DNA from: Cacajao melanocephalus
Lineage: Eukaryota > Chordata > Mammalia > Primates > Pitheciidae
DNA: 64,000 nt
Assembly: GCA_963573385.1 (NCBI GenBank)
Contig: CAUYLG010048369.1
Span: 1 to 64,000 of the forward strand
Direction of reading: 5' to 3'
Positions 11,370 through 23,297 of the stretch are shown here, in pieces (within the stretch, counting starts at the first letter, position 1; the number at the start of each line of letters is the position of its first letter). Below the pieces are notes generated by a model. That model was not told the DNA's origin and did no database searches. It saw only the letters and a list, made by a program, of their open reading frames with translations. The position numbers and the translations under genes were made by a program.

Positions 11370-12701
11370 GAGTTCCTACATCTAGTAGCTCGAAATCATA
11401 ATTTTCAGAGTTGTGGTTCTTTGTAAATAATTGTGTTTCTGTCTTGAAATTAACGTTTTATTTCATTCATATTTTGAAGAATAAAGAGGTTTTTAACTTT
11501 GCTTGATTTTAGGTTATCATAGAAAGCAAGGTAAAAGCCCAGGCTTGTGAAAGACGTCTCATTTAAATTGCATTTTGCTATGAGAAGGGAGAAAAAAAGT
11601 CGAACCTATATTTGGAGGAGAATGCTATGTATTTGGAAGAGAATGTCATGGTAACAGATTATATAGAAAAATTTCTTTCATTTTTTGAGAAAATTAAGAA
11701 TTTTGATAATTTGACAATTGGTAGAAGCATTGTAGTAGGGTGTTTTTCATCTAGCATGTATCCAGCAGACAGATGATAAACCAAAGCAGATGGGGAGCCA
11801 GGATCTGTGAAAAATGCCTGGAGTAGTTTCTAGGTGATAATTAATAAAAGTAATATTTAGAGAAAGAAAAGTAAAGGGTTTAAATTGACAGTGATATTCA
11901 TTACTGGCCATAAAAGATTCTTTGTTTGAAAATTTGCTTTATAGATTATAAACTAGTTTTTTTCTTATTTTACAAAGAACAAGTAAAGCTATTTTATGTT
12001 TTGACTTCTAAACATTTGACTCATTTTATAAAAACCTTTTTTTTTTTTTTTTACTGCAAACCTTCTTAAATCAAGCCACCTTTATCACCAACCAGGCAGG
12101 AGGCCCCAGAGGTAGACAGCATGTTGGGGAAGAATATTAAAGCATCCCTCGTGCTATCTCTAAAACAGAAACTTTACAAGAATTGAAAACACTATGCCTT
12201 TCTATTCAGCCTTAAGGTTATTTCTTTCTGTGTTAATGTGTTGTTCATTGTTGTGGCAATTATCACCTTTGCACTTAATAAAATGCAATCTTGTTTTCAG
12301 CTAAATCCTATCATTTTTGTCCCTTCTTCGAACTTGGGAAAACTGCTTCTGTTTGATCAAATACTTGGATATTAGAAAGAGCTAAAGTTAACAAAATAAA
12401 AATAAATGTTAGCAATACTTTTAAAGGTAAGCATGCTAAGCCAGTCTTTATCCTGTCACACATATTAAAAATTAAGAAAAAGGTAACTAAGTGAAATATT
12501 TGAAACTGTTTTCTTGGACATTATTTTTTCTAGAGGGGAGGGAGGTTGGAGTTCTTTTGATTCTGTATAGTAACAAGGGTGGGGGAAAGACTGGCTTCTG
12601 TACTTAGGTATATACTGGCAAATATCCCCTTTTGCTCTCTGTGAGAGGGTGACATATTTCTGCCTTTACTTCAACTTGGAGTTGATGCTCATGATCAACG
12701 G
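11370..12701. other. Unassigned sequence with a poly-T run
   Basis: No gene or repeat family is recognised. A run of about 15 T occurs near 12038-12053. Confidence 0.4.
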
Positions 12702-13250
12702 CAATCACCATGGACTGATGATTTTTTCTTGCCAGTAGTGATATCAGAACCTTTGACAGCAATCATAGGTGGGTTAGCTCAACAAGCTCTTCCAAGGTTT
12801 TTGAATCATGTTAAAGAAAGAGGGAATGGTACACTTTAACTGGGAAGCTTGGTACACTTTTATGGGCCCCAAAGATACAGAAAAATCTGGAAATAAATTT
12901 TTTTGTGTGTATGGATCATTCAAGAGTGCCCAATCCCCAAGTCTCTGTGCTTTACTCCTTCCAAGTGAAAACTCTGATCTTGAAAAAGCAGATTTGCTAG
13001 GGTTGAAAATTCCACCATCTAACGAGTCCTGTCTCCATTATAATTTAATTCTAGCTCTAATTTTCAACTTTTGCTTTCCCCAGAATAGGGAAGTAGTCTT
13101 CATGTATGCTCCAAATACTAGCTGATTTTCACATGTGGCTTTATAATTCAGATGGCTCTGCAGAATCTCCATGAAGTATGCATGACACAAAAGTGTTGTT
13201 GCTTTTTTTTTTCCTAAAGTAGATGAACTACATTAGATAGAGGAGGCAAG
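12702..13250. repeat. Repeat unit A: inverted-repeat left arm plus a local direct repeat
   Basis: The part 12790-13247 is homologous, in reverse orientation, to 15390-15868. Shared blocks include 'aaagaaagaggga' (reverse of 'tccctctttctt'), 'cttgaaaaagcagatttg', 'gttgaaaattc', 'taatttaatt', 'ctctaattttcaac', 'ttcacatgtggcttta' and 'aagtagatgaac'. The leading part 12702-12784 is instead repeated in direct orientation at 13483-13562. The 105-codon open frame at 12808-13125 lies inside this repeat and has no recognised domain. Confidence 0.8.
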
Positions 13251-13482
13251 TTGGTAATTTGGTTAACTACATTTTACCGCCAGCCATTAAGCCATCAAGC
13301 CATCGTCCCTCTTTTGTGAAATCCCGATATCGCTCATTGCTGCTCTCATGTTTGTATTCAGCTGTGAGCTTTGTGATTATTATTTTTACTGTACTTTTTA
13401 ATGTTATTTTTCTGTTAAATTGCAGCAATAAGAAAATAAAGAGTATGTCACAAGTCATGACAACTGCAAGTACATAGCGATA
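13251..13482. other. Unassigned spacer
   Basis: AT-rich spacer between repeat unit A and its partial direct copy. Overlapping open frames here are short and unremarkable. Confidence 0.4.
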
Positions 13483-13575
13483 GGATCACCACGGACTGGT
13501 GAATTTTTCTTGCTTGTGATATTGAAATTGTTGACAGCAGTCATAGGTAGGTTAGCTCAACGTACACTTTAACAG
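13483..13575. repeat. Partial direct copy of unit A
   Basis: 'gatcaccacggactggtgaa' here pairs with 'aatcaccatggactgatga' at 12703, and 'gacagcagtcataggtaggt' pairs with 'gacagcaatcataggtgggt'. After 'ggttagctcaac' this copy jumps straight to 'gtacactttaac', omitting the roughly 45 bp found between those words in unit A. Confidence 0.75.
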
Positions 13576-14555
13576 GTCCCCAGAAATCCTGAATCAATGC
13601 CACTTAATTATCAGATAGAAGTTACTGTCGATTTGAGGAATTTGTAGCCTGGATTTAGCGTGAAAGGTCTTAAGGAAACCAATGCTTGTCTCAGAGCTGA
13701 GGATATTTATTCACTCTTTCCTTGGTGATTGACACAGCATTGAGGAAGTTTAGTGACTTGACTGCTCTTTGTAGTGACCAAATTCCCCAACATGGACCAT
13801 GTGTTTTCACCTTCCTGATTCTTCCTGTGTAATTCTGACTCTTTGCCCCAGGCATGGTTCACTGCTTAATCTTTAGATCCCCATCCTTATTGTGTTTCCC
13901 AACCTCATTCTGTCAATAGTCTCTTTCCTTTAAAATCTTTACTCATAGAAAGTTTCCGAACACAAGAAAACCCACAAAACAATCAGAAGAACAGCAACAA
14001 AACACATTTTCTTCTTAGACTAATTATTTCTAAACACATAATTGCAATAGGATACAGGCAATTATACTTTTTCACAATAAACTTTAGCCATAGATTGTGA
14101 TTTCTTCAGTGTTTATAATTGCTTATTTTAATAGTTATGCATATTATCTCTTCATTATTGGGTTCTACCACATTTCAATATTGTGTATACGCCACAATAA
14201 AAATTCTCATAGAATACAGTTTTCGTATTATACTGAATGATTTCCTTAAGGCAAATTCTAAATTGTGTATTAAAATTTGTGGCAATTTTTACAATTTTGA
14301 TAGGTATTGTAATCTTTTATCTCTTATGTAATAGTGCATACACATCATAAAAATTAGTACAGACATTTTAGTACAAAAAAAGCATTGCACATCTCCAGTA
14401 TTACTTCTAAGGGACAATAATTTTTGAACATTATATTTTAAATATAGTTGTGTCTTCTATTTAACTAATTAATATGCTTTTACTGCTAATTATTCAGTTA
14501 GCATTTATTATTTTATTTGAAAAATGAATTGCTTACTATCAAAGATGAATTTTTA
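13576..14555. other. Unassigned sequence
   Basis: No gene or clear repeat is seen. The 70-codon frame at 14119-14331 is AT-rich and has no recognised domain. Confidence 0.4.
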
Positions 14556-14874
14556 TTGTTATTTTTTATTTTTTTATTTTTTGAGATGGAGTCTCTCTCT
14601 GTCACCAAGGCTGGAGTGCAGTGTTGTGATCTCAGCTCACTGCAACCTCCACCTCCCTGCAACCTCCACCTCCCAGATTCAAGTGGTTCTGCCTGCCTCA
14701 GCCTCCTGAGTAGCTAGGATTATAGGCATGTACCATCAAGCCCAGCTAGTTTTTGTATTAGATGGGGTTTCTCAATGCTGACCAGATTGGTCTTGAACTC
14801 CTGACCTCAGGTGATCCGCCAACCTTGGCCTCCCAAAGTGTTGGGATTATAGGCATGAGCCAGTGTGCCTGGCC
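14556..14874 (-). mobile_element. AluS element, minus orientation
   Basis: The T-rich tail (14556-14580) is followed by the reverse of a full Alu, from 'gagatggagtctctctctgt' to 'gagccagtgtgcctggcc' at 14874. A 17-bp piece is tandemly doubled inside (14640-14656 and 14657-14673). A target-site duplication is unclear; 'tgaatttt' occurs on both sides. Confidence 0.92.
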
Positions 14875-15389
14875 TGTTAATTGAATTTTAAACAATAGTT
14901 TAAATGATAATAATAGAACAAACACATTAGCCATTCTATTCCTCTCTCCACTTATTTATCTTTATTCCCTCTCTCATATTCTGTCAGTTTTAATTATAAT
15001 TGGACATTTTTGAACTGGCAATATTTAATTTTAGCTTAGTAATTGTAGTAATAATATCAATTTTATTCACAATTTACCTACAAGTTTATTGTATTAAAAT
15101 AATTATTAAATATTTATTTAAATGTGCACTGTATATTTTACTGTAAAGCCATAAAATGTACTGAATTACTTGCTTCCTTTGGAGATCAGTGTGATTTGAT
15201 TCCTATGCTACTCTAAAAAGATTTGGTTCAATATTTTTTACATGCAACCTCTTATTGAGAAACATGATATAGTACAAATAATATGTATGTATTCTTCATA
15301 GATTTTCTGTTTACTTAGTAATATTCTGAAATTTAGTTTGCATACATTTTGCCGTTGTTGGGGGAAAATTATATGCCTTTGGTCCTATT
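14875..15389. other. Unassigned AT-rich sequence
   Basis: Nothing recognisable is seen. Confidence 0.45.
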
Positions 15390-15868
15390 TTATTCCACTT
15401 TTAACTATTTTATCTAATTTGGTTCATCTACTTCAGGAAAATAAAACCACACTTATGTGTACTGCATACTTAACGGATATTCTGAAAAGCCATCTGAAAT
15501 ATAAAGCCACATGTGAAAGTCAGTTAGTATATTTTGGAAACATATATAAAGACTCTAATTCCCTGTTCTGAATAGCAGCAAAGGTTGAAAATTAGAGTTG
15601 GAATTAAATTACAATGGTAACAGGACCAGTTAGATGGTAGAATTTTCAACCATGGCAAATCTGCTTTTTCAAGACCAGACTCTCCATTTGGAAGGAGTAA
15701 GATGCAGAGACTTGGGGCTCAGGTACTCCTGAATGATTCACACACACAAAAAGCTTTAATTTTCTGATTGTCCTGTATCCTCAAGGCCTACAAAAATATC
15801 CCAAGCTTCCCTGTTAAAGTGTAGCGTTCCCTCTTTCTTGAATATGATTCAAAGATCTTGCAAGATGA
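15390..15868. repeat. Inverted-repeat right arm (unit C)
   Basis: This is the reverse-oriented homologue of 12790-13247; by eye roughly three quarters or more of positions agree, with small indels. The arms are about 2.1 kb apart and an Alu lies between them. The sequence appears to continue without a break into the stretch after 15868, so unit C may be the edge of a longer old element, with unit A an inverted fragment of the same family. Confidence 0.8.
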
Positions 15869-16910
15869 CATTGAATCCATTTTCTATACTTAACTTCTTT
15901 TCTTCTAACCTGAGCCATGAGTAGGATTAGTCACAAAATATCCTACAAAGAAAAGTATTATGCCTACTAAAAGAAGAAAGGAGCTATACCTGGAAGATGC
16001 TACAAGAGAATTATGGGACTGGATCTTAACAGACTGGATCAAGAGGAGTAAAACATAAGGCTTGATAACAAAGGGTTCATCCATATGTGAGCAAACTCCC
16101 AGAATACAAGATTTAGCACCTTGACAAGCAACCCAAGGGAAGGTGTTAATTGCTGTTAGAATAGCTTTTAAACCTTTGGATAATGTGATGGCCTACACTA
16201 GAGAAGTAGAAATTCTGGAATGACTCCAGTAGGTGGTAGAAGGAAAAAAAAAACTCAGAAAATTGGATGTGCTAGAGTAGGTGAACTATATAAGAACTAA
16301 AATCAATCAAACAAACAAAAAACACCTGTTCACTGTGTTCTGTGGTACGGCTTAAAAGCCACTTTTATCAAAGCAGTAACAAATGTGATGCAGGTGACCT
16401 TGATGCCACTGAAAGCATCACATGGTGACTATCTTCTGTAGCCTGGAGCTTGAGGTAGGAGATGCTATTATAAATATAACATTTTTCACATCAAAGTATG
16501 TAATGAGATTCTGAAATAATGGAGGACAGGGAGCAATGCTTAACCATCTTAGGTAAGGTGGATACAATTATAAAATCAGTGACAAAAGTCAGAGTGGCAG
16601 CAAAGTTGACTTGAACCTCAGAGAGTTATGGAATGGTTAATTAAACAGACATTCTTAGGGTGAAGGTGGATTGGAAGCGATCAAGAATGCTCAATCCATG
16701 GGAATCAAGAACAATCAAAACTGAATATAACAATCTTTGCCAGCTATTGGACTTCAGTCTACATTATTTCCAGGGATCTGTTGATTAAAGGAAAAGTCAG
16801 GACCCTAAAAGGACAAACTTGAACCATGCATCAATCTCAAAGTGACCTAGAGTCACTGACTTTGGTAATTGGTGAATATCCAGACATTTTGAGACTTGTT
16901 ACACCTCAAA
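15869..16910 (+). mobile_element. Possible ERVL/MaLR-like internal sequence, strongly decayed
   Basis: Composition is less AT-rich than the flanks. Strings such as 'agaagaaaggagctatacct', 'ggaagatgctacaagag', 'tggaatgactccagtaggtg' and 'agtgacctagagtcactgac' look like decayed retroviral-type internal DNA. No open frame of note remains. The family assignment rests on general resemblance only. Confidence 0.3.
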
Positions 16911-17058
16911 TTTAATTATGATTGCTGTAGAACTATGAATATCATAGGATCAGATTATAAATAAATTCCTAGACCAGATCTTATTATTCCCAACTGAGAA
17001 ATCCAGGATTAGAATGACATTTTTGTTAGTTGACAGAACACGCCCCTTGGCCCTGTGT

Positions 17059-17103
17059 GCACACAAACACACACACACACACATACACACACACAACATA
17101 CAC
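17059..17103. repeat. (CA)n-type microsatellite
   Basis: An imperfect CA repeat, broken by 'aa' and 'ta' interruptions, of about 45 bp. Confidence 0.9.
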
Positions 17104-17421
17104 TGTTTCCATGGAGAGTGAGTTAAGTCTATGATAGTGGGAAAAGCCAACTGCAAGACTCTGAACTGACACTCCCATCATAAATATTATATAATAAAAA
17201 TATAAAATAAAAAGATTACATCCTAGAGACATCACAGAGATTATTACCTACTTTAATAACCTAAAGTATCAGCAATTAGTAGTACTGCAATTTCTCCATG
17301 TAATTCATCACTCTAACTTTTTCATAATTTATACATTGTCTAGATGATGAAAGTAGACTACTACCGTCTCAAGCAAATGGAAGCTTTAAGTGCAAATGTT
17401 GTGCAGCAAGCTATATTTGAT
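17104..17421. other. Unassigned sequence
   Basis: No gene or recognised repeat. Confidence 0.4.
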
Positions 17422-17475
17422 AAAGCAGATTAACAGGATCTCTGGTACAAAGCAGATTAACGGGATCTCTGGTAC
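17422..17475. repeat. 27-bp tandem duplication
   Basis: Two adjacent 27-bp copies (17422-17448 and 17449-17475) differ at one base, 'aacagg' against 'aacggg'. Confidence 0.95.
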
Positions 17476-17635
17476 AATGTGTGCTGTCTGTAATCTGTCA
17501 AATGCCTTATTTTCCACCCCTATCAGGAATAAAGACAAGATAATTTAAACATTACGTGGGACGGTTAAGAATTTACATTTACAGTTCTACCATAGGGCTA
17601 CCTATGTTAAATGTTCTGTCTTCCGTGATAATACA

Positions 17636-18808
17636 TAGTCATGCTTCACTTAATTGTGGGGATAGTTTTAAGAAATATATTCTTAAGCATTACTGTCATT
17701 GTGCAATATTCATTGAGTTTACTTAGACCAACCTAGATGGTATTGCTTACTATACACCTCGGTTACATGGTATAGCCTATTGCTCCTAGGCTAAAAACCT
17801 GTGCAGTATGTTACTGCACTTAATACCATAGGTTACTGTAACACAATAATAAATATCTGTATATCTAGACACAGAAAAGGTAAAGTAAAATTATGAGATA
17901 GAAGATTAAAAATGGTACACCTGTTTAGGGCATTTACTGTGAATAGAGCTTGCTGTACTGAAATTTTCTCTGGATAAGTCACTGAGTGATTGAATGGTGA
18001 ATGAATGTGAAGCCTTAAGACACTGTTGAACCCTACTGTAGACTTTCAAAACATGTACACTTAGGCTAACTTAAGTTCATGAAAAAAGATTTGTTTCAAC
18101 AATACATTAACTAATAGGTTACTATAACTTTTAATCTTTTACACTATGTCATTTTTTAACTTCTTGACTCTTAAAAAACATCTTAAAGCACACATTGTAC
18201 AGCTGTATAAAAATATTTTCTTTCTTTATATTCTTATAAGTTTTTTTCTTTTTTTAACTTTTAAAACATTTTGTTAAAAATTAAGACACAAACACACACA
18301 CACACATTAGTGTAGGCCAACATAGGGTCAGTATCGTCAGTATCACTCTCTTCCATCTCTACATTGTATCCTACTGGAAGGTCTTCAGGGGCAATAACAC
18401 ACATGAGCTGTCATCACCTATGCTAACAAAGCTTTCTTCTGGAGCACTTCCCGAAGAATCTGCCTGCAACTGTTTTAGAATTAATGTTTTTGTGTGTAAG
18501 TTGAAAATAATAATTTAAAAGTACGGTAAAATAAATATATAAACCAGTACCATAGTTGTTTATTATCCTTATCAAATATTATGTGTTGTACATAAATGTA
18601 TGTGCTATACTTTTATATGACTGGAAACATAGTAGGTTTATTTATACTAGCATCTCCACAGATACGTGAATAATGCACTGCACTACAATATTACAATGGC
18701 TCTGATGTCACTAAGTGATAAAAATTTGTCAGCTGCATTATTATCTTATGGGATCAAGGTAGTATATATGTTGCATTGATTGAGGCACCGTCATGCAGTG
18801 CATGACTG
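17636..18808. mobile_element. Near-complete Tigger-type (MER2-end) DNA transposon
   Basis: About 1.17 kb with matching inverted ends: 'agtcatgcttcac' at the left, and 'gcatgactg' ending at 18808 at the right (reverse 'cagtcatgc'). Interior blocks typical of this Tigger-related family include 'tatagcctattgctccta', 'taaaaatggtacacctgtt', 'gaaggtcttcaggggcaata' and 'atgtgctatacttttat'. It is a non-autonomous or decayed copy with no transposase frame. A TA target duplication is not intact. Confidence 0.8.
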
Positions 18809-19689
18809 CAGTTTGAAGAGACTTAGACACACAATATGTATATTCCATAAAGAATCATCTTGATCTGAATGACATTTTTTTAACTTGATTGGATGAGCAA
18901 TAATTGGCAAATACATTGGAGAGCTTGTTAAGATGTGTGTTCTTCAGAGCCTGGGAGATAAATATGAATCTATGAAGATTCAGGAGCTCACCATCTGTAA
19001 GGAAGAGTCTGTCTCTATTTGTTAATGTTTGGCTGCTGATAGATTTTAATCTTCATTCCTTTCCCTTCCCTTATATTGCATATCTGAACAAGTTGATAAG
19101 AAAACCGGGATGCTCTCTCCTTTCGTGCCAATGACCTTAAAACCACGTTTAGGTGATTCTCACCTGAACCTCACTCTTTAATCACCATAAAATCTTTAAG
19201 CACGTCTTCTCCTTAGATTCTCAAGATCTTCAGACCTGCCTTGGAGCCACCCTGCTTTCCTTGGAAAGTCATATAATGTAAATAATGAAACTTTTTGTAT
19301 CCTTGTAGATTGTGTGTATATGTAGCATCATCAGTATGGTCAGCTGTCTAAACTAAATTTAGGGTAGGAGTTCATTATTCACAGAATAATCACACACCAC
19401 CACATCAGTAAAGTTTTAGTAGCTTAATGTTATGAAGGCATGAAGCCTTTTTAAAGCACAGGTGTGGTAACAACTTGATGATGTAAACCTTGAAAAGTGA
19501 GCTACCATTTACTGATGCATTATGTTGTGGCACATAATCCTATTATTGACAAAATACACGCCCAAATAATAAAGGGTGGAAATAAAAACATCCCAGTTTA
19601 GCGTCTTTCCCAAGGACTTATCTGTCCACTCACCTCTAGGCTCTACAGATCTAGTGGTAAAATGCTTCTGTCAGAAGGCATAGCAAGAC
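18809..19689. other. Unassigned sequence
   Basis: No gene or clear repeat is seen. Confidence 0.4.
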
Positions 19690-22235
19690 CCCCATTCAAC
19701 TATTTTTTCTTGATTTTTTTCAATTGACATGCAATAGTTTCACATATTTATGGAGTACAATGTAATATTTTGATACATGTGCGCTTTGCATATACTCAAA
19801 TTAATCAGCACATTGATCACCACCAAACGTCATCATTTCTTTGTGGCAGGAAAAGACAAAATTCTCTCTACTGCCTATTTTGAGATGCAGAGTACCTTAT
19901 TGTTGACTATAGTCACCCTATTGTTCAATGGGACAACAGAACTTATCCTTCCTTTCTAACTCTGTAACTGTTGACCGTTCCCTCCCGAGGCCCCACTTCT
20001 CCCTGCACTCCTTAGTCGCTACTACCTTTTTCATTGTTTCATTCACTACTTTCTACAAGATCAACTTTTTCATATTCTGCATATGAGTGAGAACATTTAG
20101 TATTTTTCTCTCTGTAGCTGACTTATTTCACTTAACATAATGTTCTCCAGTTTTATCCATGTTGTTGCAAATAATAGAATTCTTTTTTAAAATAATATTC
20201 CATGTGTATATATCCCACATTTTCTCTATCCATTCACCTGTTGTTGGACACTTAGGCTGATTCCATATCTTGGCTATTGTGAATCGTATTGCAATAACCA
20301 TGGAAGTTCAGATGTTCAGCTATCTCTTTGACATATGAATTTCATTTCACCTGGATATATACTATATAGGGATTGCCATTATATATGGTAATTTTCAAAA
20401 GTTTTTTGAGGACCCTCCATACTGTTCTCCGTAATGGCTGTTCTAATTTACATTCCCACCAATAGCATGTAAAAGTTTAAGTTTTCCCACACCCTCACCA
20501 ACACTTGTTATTTTTTTGTCTTTTTGATAATAGCAATTCTAACTGGAATGAAGTGATATCTCATTGTGGTTTTGATTTGCAGTTCCTTGATGATTGGTGA
20601 TGTTTTGCGTGTTATCATATAGCTCTTGGTCATTTGCATGTCTCCTTTTGAAAAATGTCTATTAAGGTCTTTTGATCATTTTTATTTATTTATTTTTTGT
20701 TTTGTTTTGATTCGGTTGCTTGAGTTTCTTATATATTTTGGCTGTTAACACTTTGTCAGATATATTGTTTGCAAACATTTTCTCTCATTCCGTAGGCAGT
20801 CTTTTCACTCTGTTTATGAGATTACATTAAACTAAAAAACTTCTGCGCAGCCAAAGAAATAATGTCATTTGTCTATTTTTGCTTTTGTTGACTATGCTTC
20901 TGAGGTATTATAAAAAAAAAAAAACTTTTGCCCAGTCCAATGTTGTGAATCATTTCCCCATGTTTTCTTCTAGAAATTTCCGGTCTTCTAAAAATTTCTT
21001 CTTTTATAATTTCCGGTCTTAAATTTAAGTCTTTAATCTGTTTTGAGTTGATTTTTGTATATGGTAAACGGTAAGAGTCTAGTTTCATTCTTTTGCATTT
21101 CAATATCCAATTTTCCCAGCACAGTTTACTGAAGAGACTGTCTTTTTCTCAATGTGTGTTCCCTAAACCCTGGTCAAAAACCAGTTGGCTGTAAGTGGGT
21201 TACTTTATTTCTTGACTCTCTATTCTGTTTAATTGGTCTATGTGTCTGTCTTTATGCTAATATGCCATTCTGTTACTATAGCTTTGTCATATATTTTGAA
21301 ATTAGGTGGTGTAATGGTTCCATCTTTTTTGTTTTTCAAGACTGCTTTGGCTATTTGGGTTTTTTGTGGTTTCATATAAATTTTTGGATTTTTTTCCTCT
21401 TTCTGTAAAGAATGTTATTATTTTGATAAAGACTGCATTGAATCTGTAGATCAGTCTGAGTAGTTTACACATTTTAGTAATATTAATTCTTCCAATTAAT
21501 GAACATGAGATATCTTTCCACTTATTTGTGCTCACCTCAATTTTTTTTTCATCAATGTTTTACAGTTTCAGTGCAGAGATCTTTTACCTTCTGGGTTTTA
21601 TTTATTTCTAGGTATCCTATTTTTTTGTAGCTATTCTAAATAAGATGGTTGTATTGATTTCCTTTTCATATAGTTTACTATTAGCATATAGAGAAACTAC
21701 TAACTTTCATTTGTTAACTTTTTTCTGCAACTTTATTAAATTCATTTACTATTTCTAATAGTTTTTTTCGTAGTCTTTAGGGTTTGCTAAATACAGAATT
21801 ATGTTATCTGTAAATAGCGACAATTTGAATTCCCCCTTTCCTATTTGGGTGCCTTTTATTTCTTTCTCTTGCCTGATTGCTCTGGCTGAGACTGACATCC
21901 AGTACCGTGAAGGACAGAAGTTCTGAAAGTAGCATCCTTGTCTTGTTACTGATTTTAGAAAAAAGCTTTCAATCTTTTTTTTCATTTGTTATCAAGTTAG
22001 CTGTTGAAATGTCTTATATGGCTTTTATTGTGTTGAGGTATGCACATTTTATACCTAATTTGTTCAGAGTTTTTGTCGTGAAAGGGTGTTTGAAGTTTGA
22101 GAAATGCTTTTTCCACAGTTGTAGAGATAATCATACGGCTTTTGTTTTTCTTTCTGTTAATTTGGTATGTTATATTAATTCGTATATGTTATACCATCAT
22201 TGTATCCCTGAGATGAATCCATCTTGATAATAGGA
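19690..22235 (-). mobile_element. 5'-truncated L1 (L1PB/L1MA type), minus orientation
   Basis: On the plus strand the element opens with a T-rich tail and the reverse of an older L1 3' UTR ('cacatatttatggagtacaa', 'tattttgatacatgtgcg'). It then runs back through the end of ORF2 to within the RT domain, stopping near 'gagatgaatccatcttgata'. It is about 2.5 kb and 5' truncated. The 3' UTR type separates it from the L1PA-like copies elsewhere in the window. The target-site duplication is unclear. Confidence 0.88.
20130..22230 (-). pseudogene. L1 ORF2 pseudogene (RT to C terminus)
   Basis: The minus strand encodes a broken ORF2 from mid-RT to the C terminus in several short frames. The piece 21755-21985 reads ...[20 protein letters not shown] then [20 protein letters not shown]. 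The catalytic motif FADD is changed to FTDN, so one of the two key aspartates is lost. The piece 21302-21535 reads [20 protein letters not shown], matching the post-RT region. Stops and shifts are numerous. Confidence 0.8.
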
Positions 22236-22994
22236 AATGATTTTTTTTTTGAGGCAAGAAAATCAGTCACCAACCTGCCAGGAGTTTTACATGCTTCACA
22301 TTAGAAAGTTTGTAACATTTCTTTGTTGCTGTTTATTTCAAATCTGGGACAGATAAGAATGTATTTGTCATGTTGGCAATCCTTTGGTGCATCTCTTAAA
22401 AGAATCTTGCCTAATTTTAATGGAAAAATATATAAATGTGTCATTTATGTCCTATGAAGTGCATAGTGACGAGAGAAACAGACAAATCAGTGATTAGTCA
22501 CAGTGTCACCCCACTAGATAAGCTGCCAAAGCCTGTAAAAATGCTACTTATTAAAAGAGGTAATCTAGACTTTAGAGTATAGGATGAAAACTCAAGCTTA
22601 GTTTTGACCCCATAGCCAAATTCTGAGGCAGGGATTATATCTTCTCTTACTAATATATTTTAGTATTTCCTAATTAAGGAGGCCTGCCAGAATGCTAGAG
22701 AAAATTTTCATTAGTTACAAACTTATGAAATCAGTAAACTTTCATATACACTTATATGAAATCAGTGTATCTGAGCAGGATGAGGAGTATAGTATAGTAC
22801 GGGCTATAGTTTGCTTCACTGATTTTCCTCTTCAAAACTGAGCCACCTCAGAAGGAAAACATTGTTTACTGAGGGTGCAAAGCTGATTGTCTCTCCTCAA
22901 ATTGTCTCCAGAACAAAGGTTCTATACCATCCAAACTTAAGCTACACTCTGTGATGAATGTTGTAGTTGCATGAGTAGAAAGGCCTGACCCCTG
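22236..22994. other. Unassigned sequence
   Basis: No gene or recognised repeat. Confidence 0.4.
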
Positions 22995-23297
22995 CTTTTT
23001 TATTTTTATTTTTTAAATTTTACTTTAAGTTCCAGGATACATGTGCAGAATGTGCAGGTTGTTACACAGGTATACATGTGCCATGGTGGTTTGCTGCACC
23101 AGCCCACCTATCATCTAGGTTTTAAGCCCCGCATGCGTTAGGTATTTGTCCTAATGCTCTCTCTCTCCCTGCCACCCCCCACCGCCTGAGAGGCCCCCAG
23201 GTGTGATGTTCCCCTCCCTGTGTCCATGAGTTCTCATTGTTAAACTCCCACTTAGTGAATGAGAATGTGCAGTATTTGGTTTTCTGTTCCTATAGAC
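22995..23297 (-). mobile_element. L1PA-like 3'-end fragment, minus orientation
   Basis: The reverse L1 3' UTR is clear: 'ctttaagttccaggatacat', 'ggtatacatgtgccatggtg', 'gcgttaggtatttgtcctaa', then the ORF2-end-proximal 'gaatgagaatgtgcagtatt'. A likely target-site duplication flanks it: 'gacccctgcttttt' on the left (about 22986) and 'gaccccttgttttt' on the right (about 23296). Confidence 0.9.

Noticed and set aside
18241..18306. CA and T runs as a separate microsatellite
   Set aside because: They are part of the interior of the Tigger-type element.
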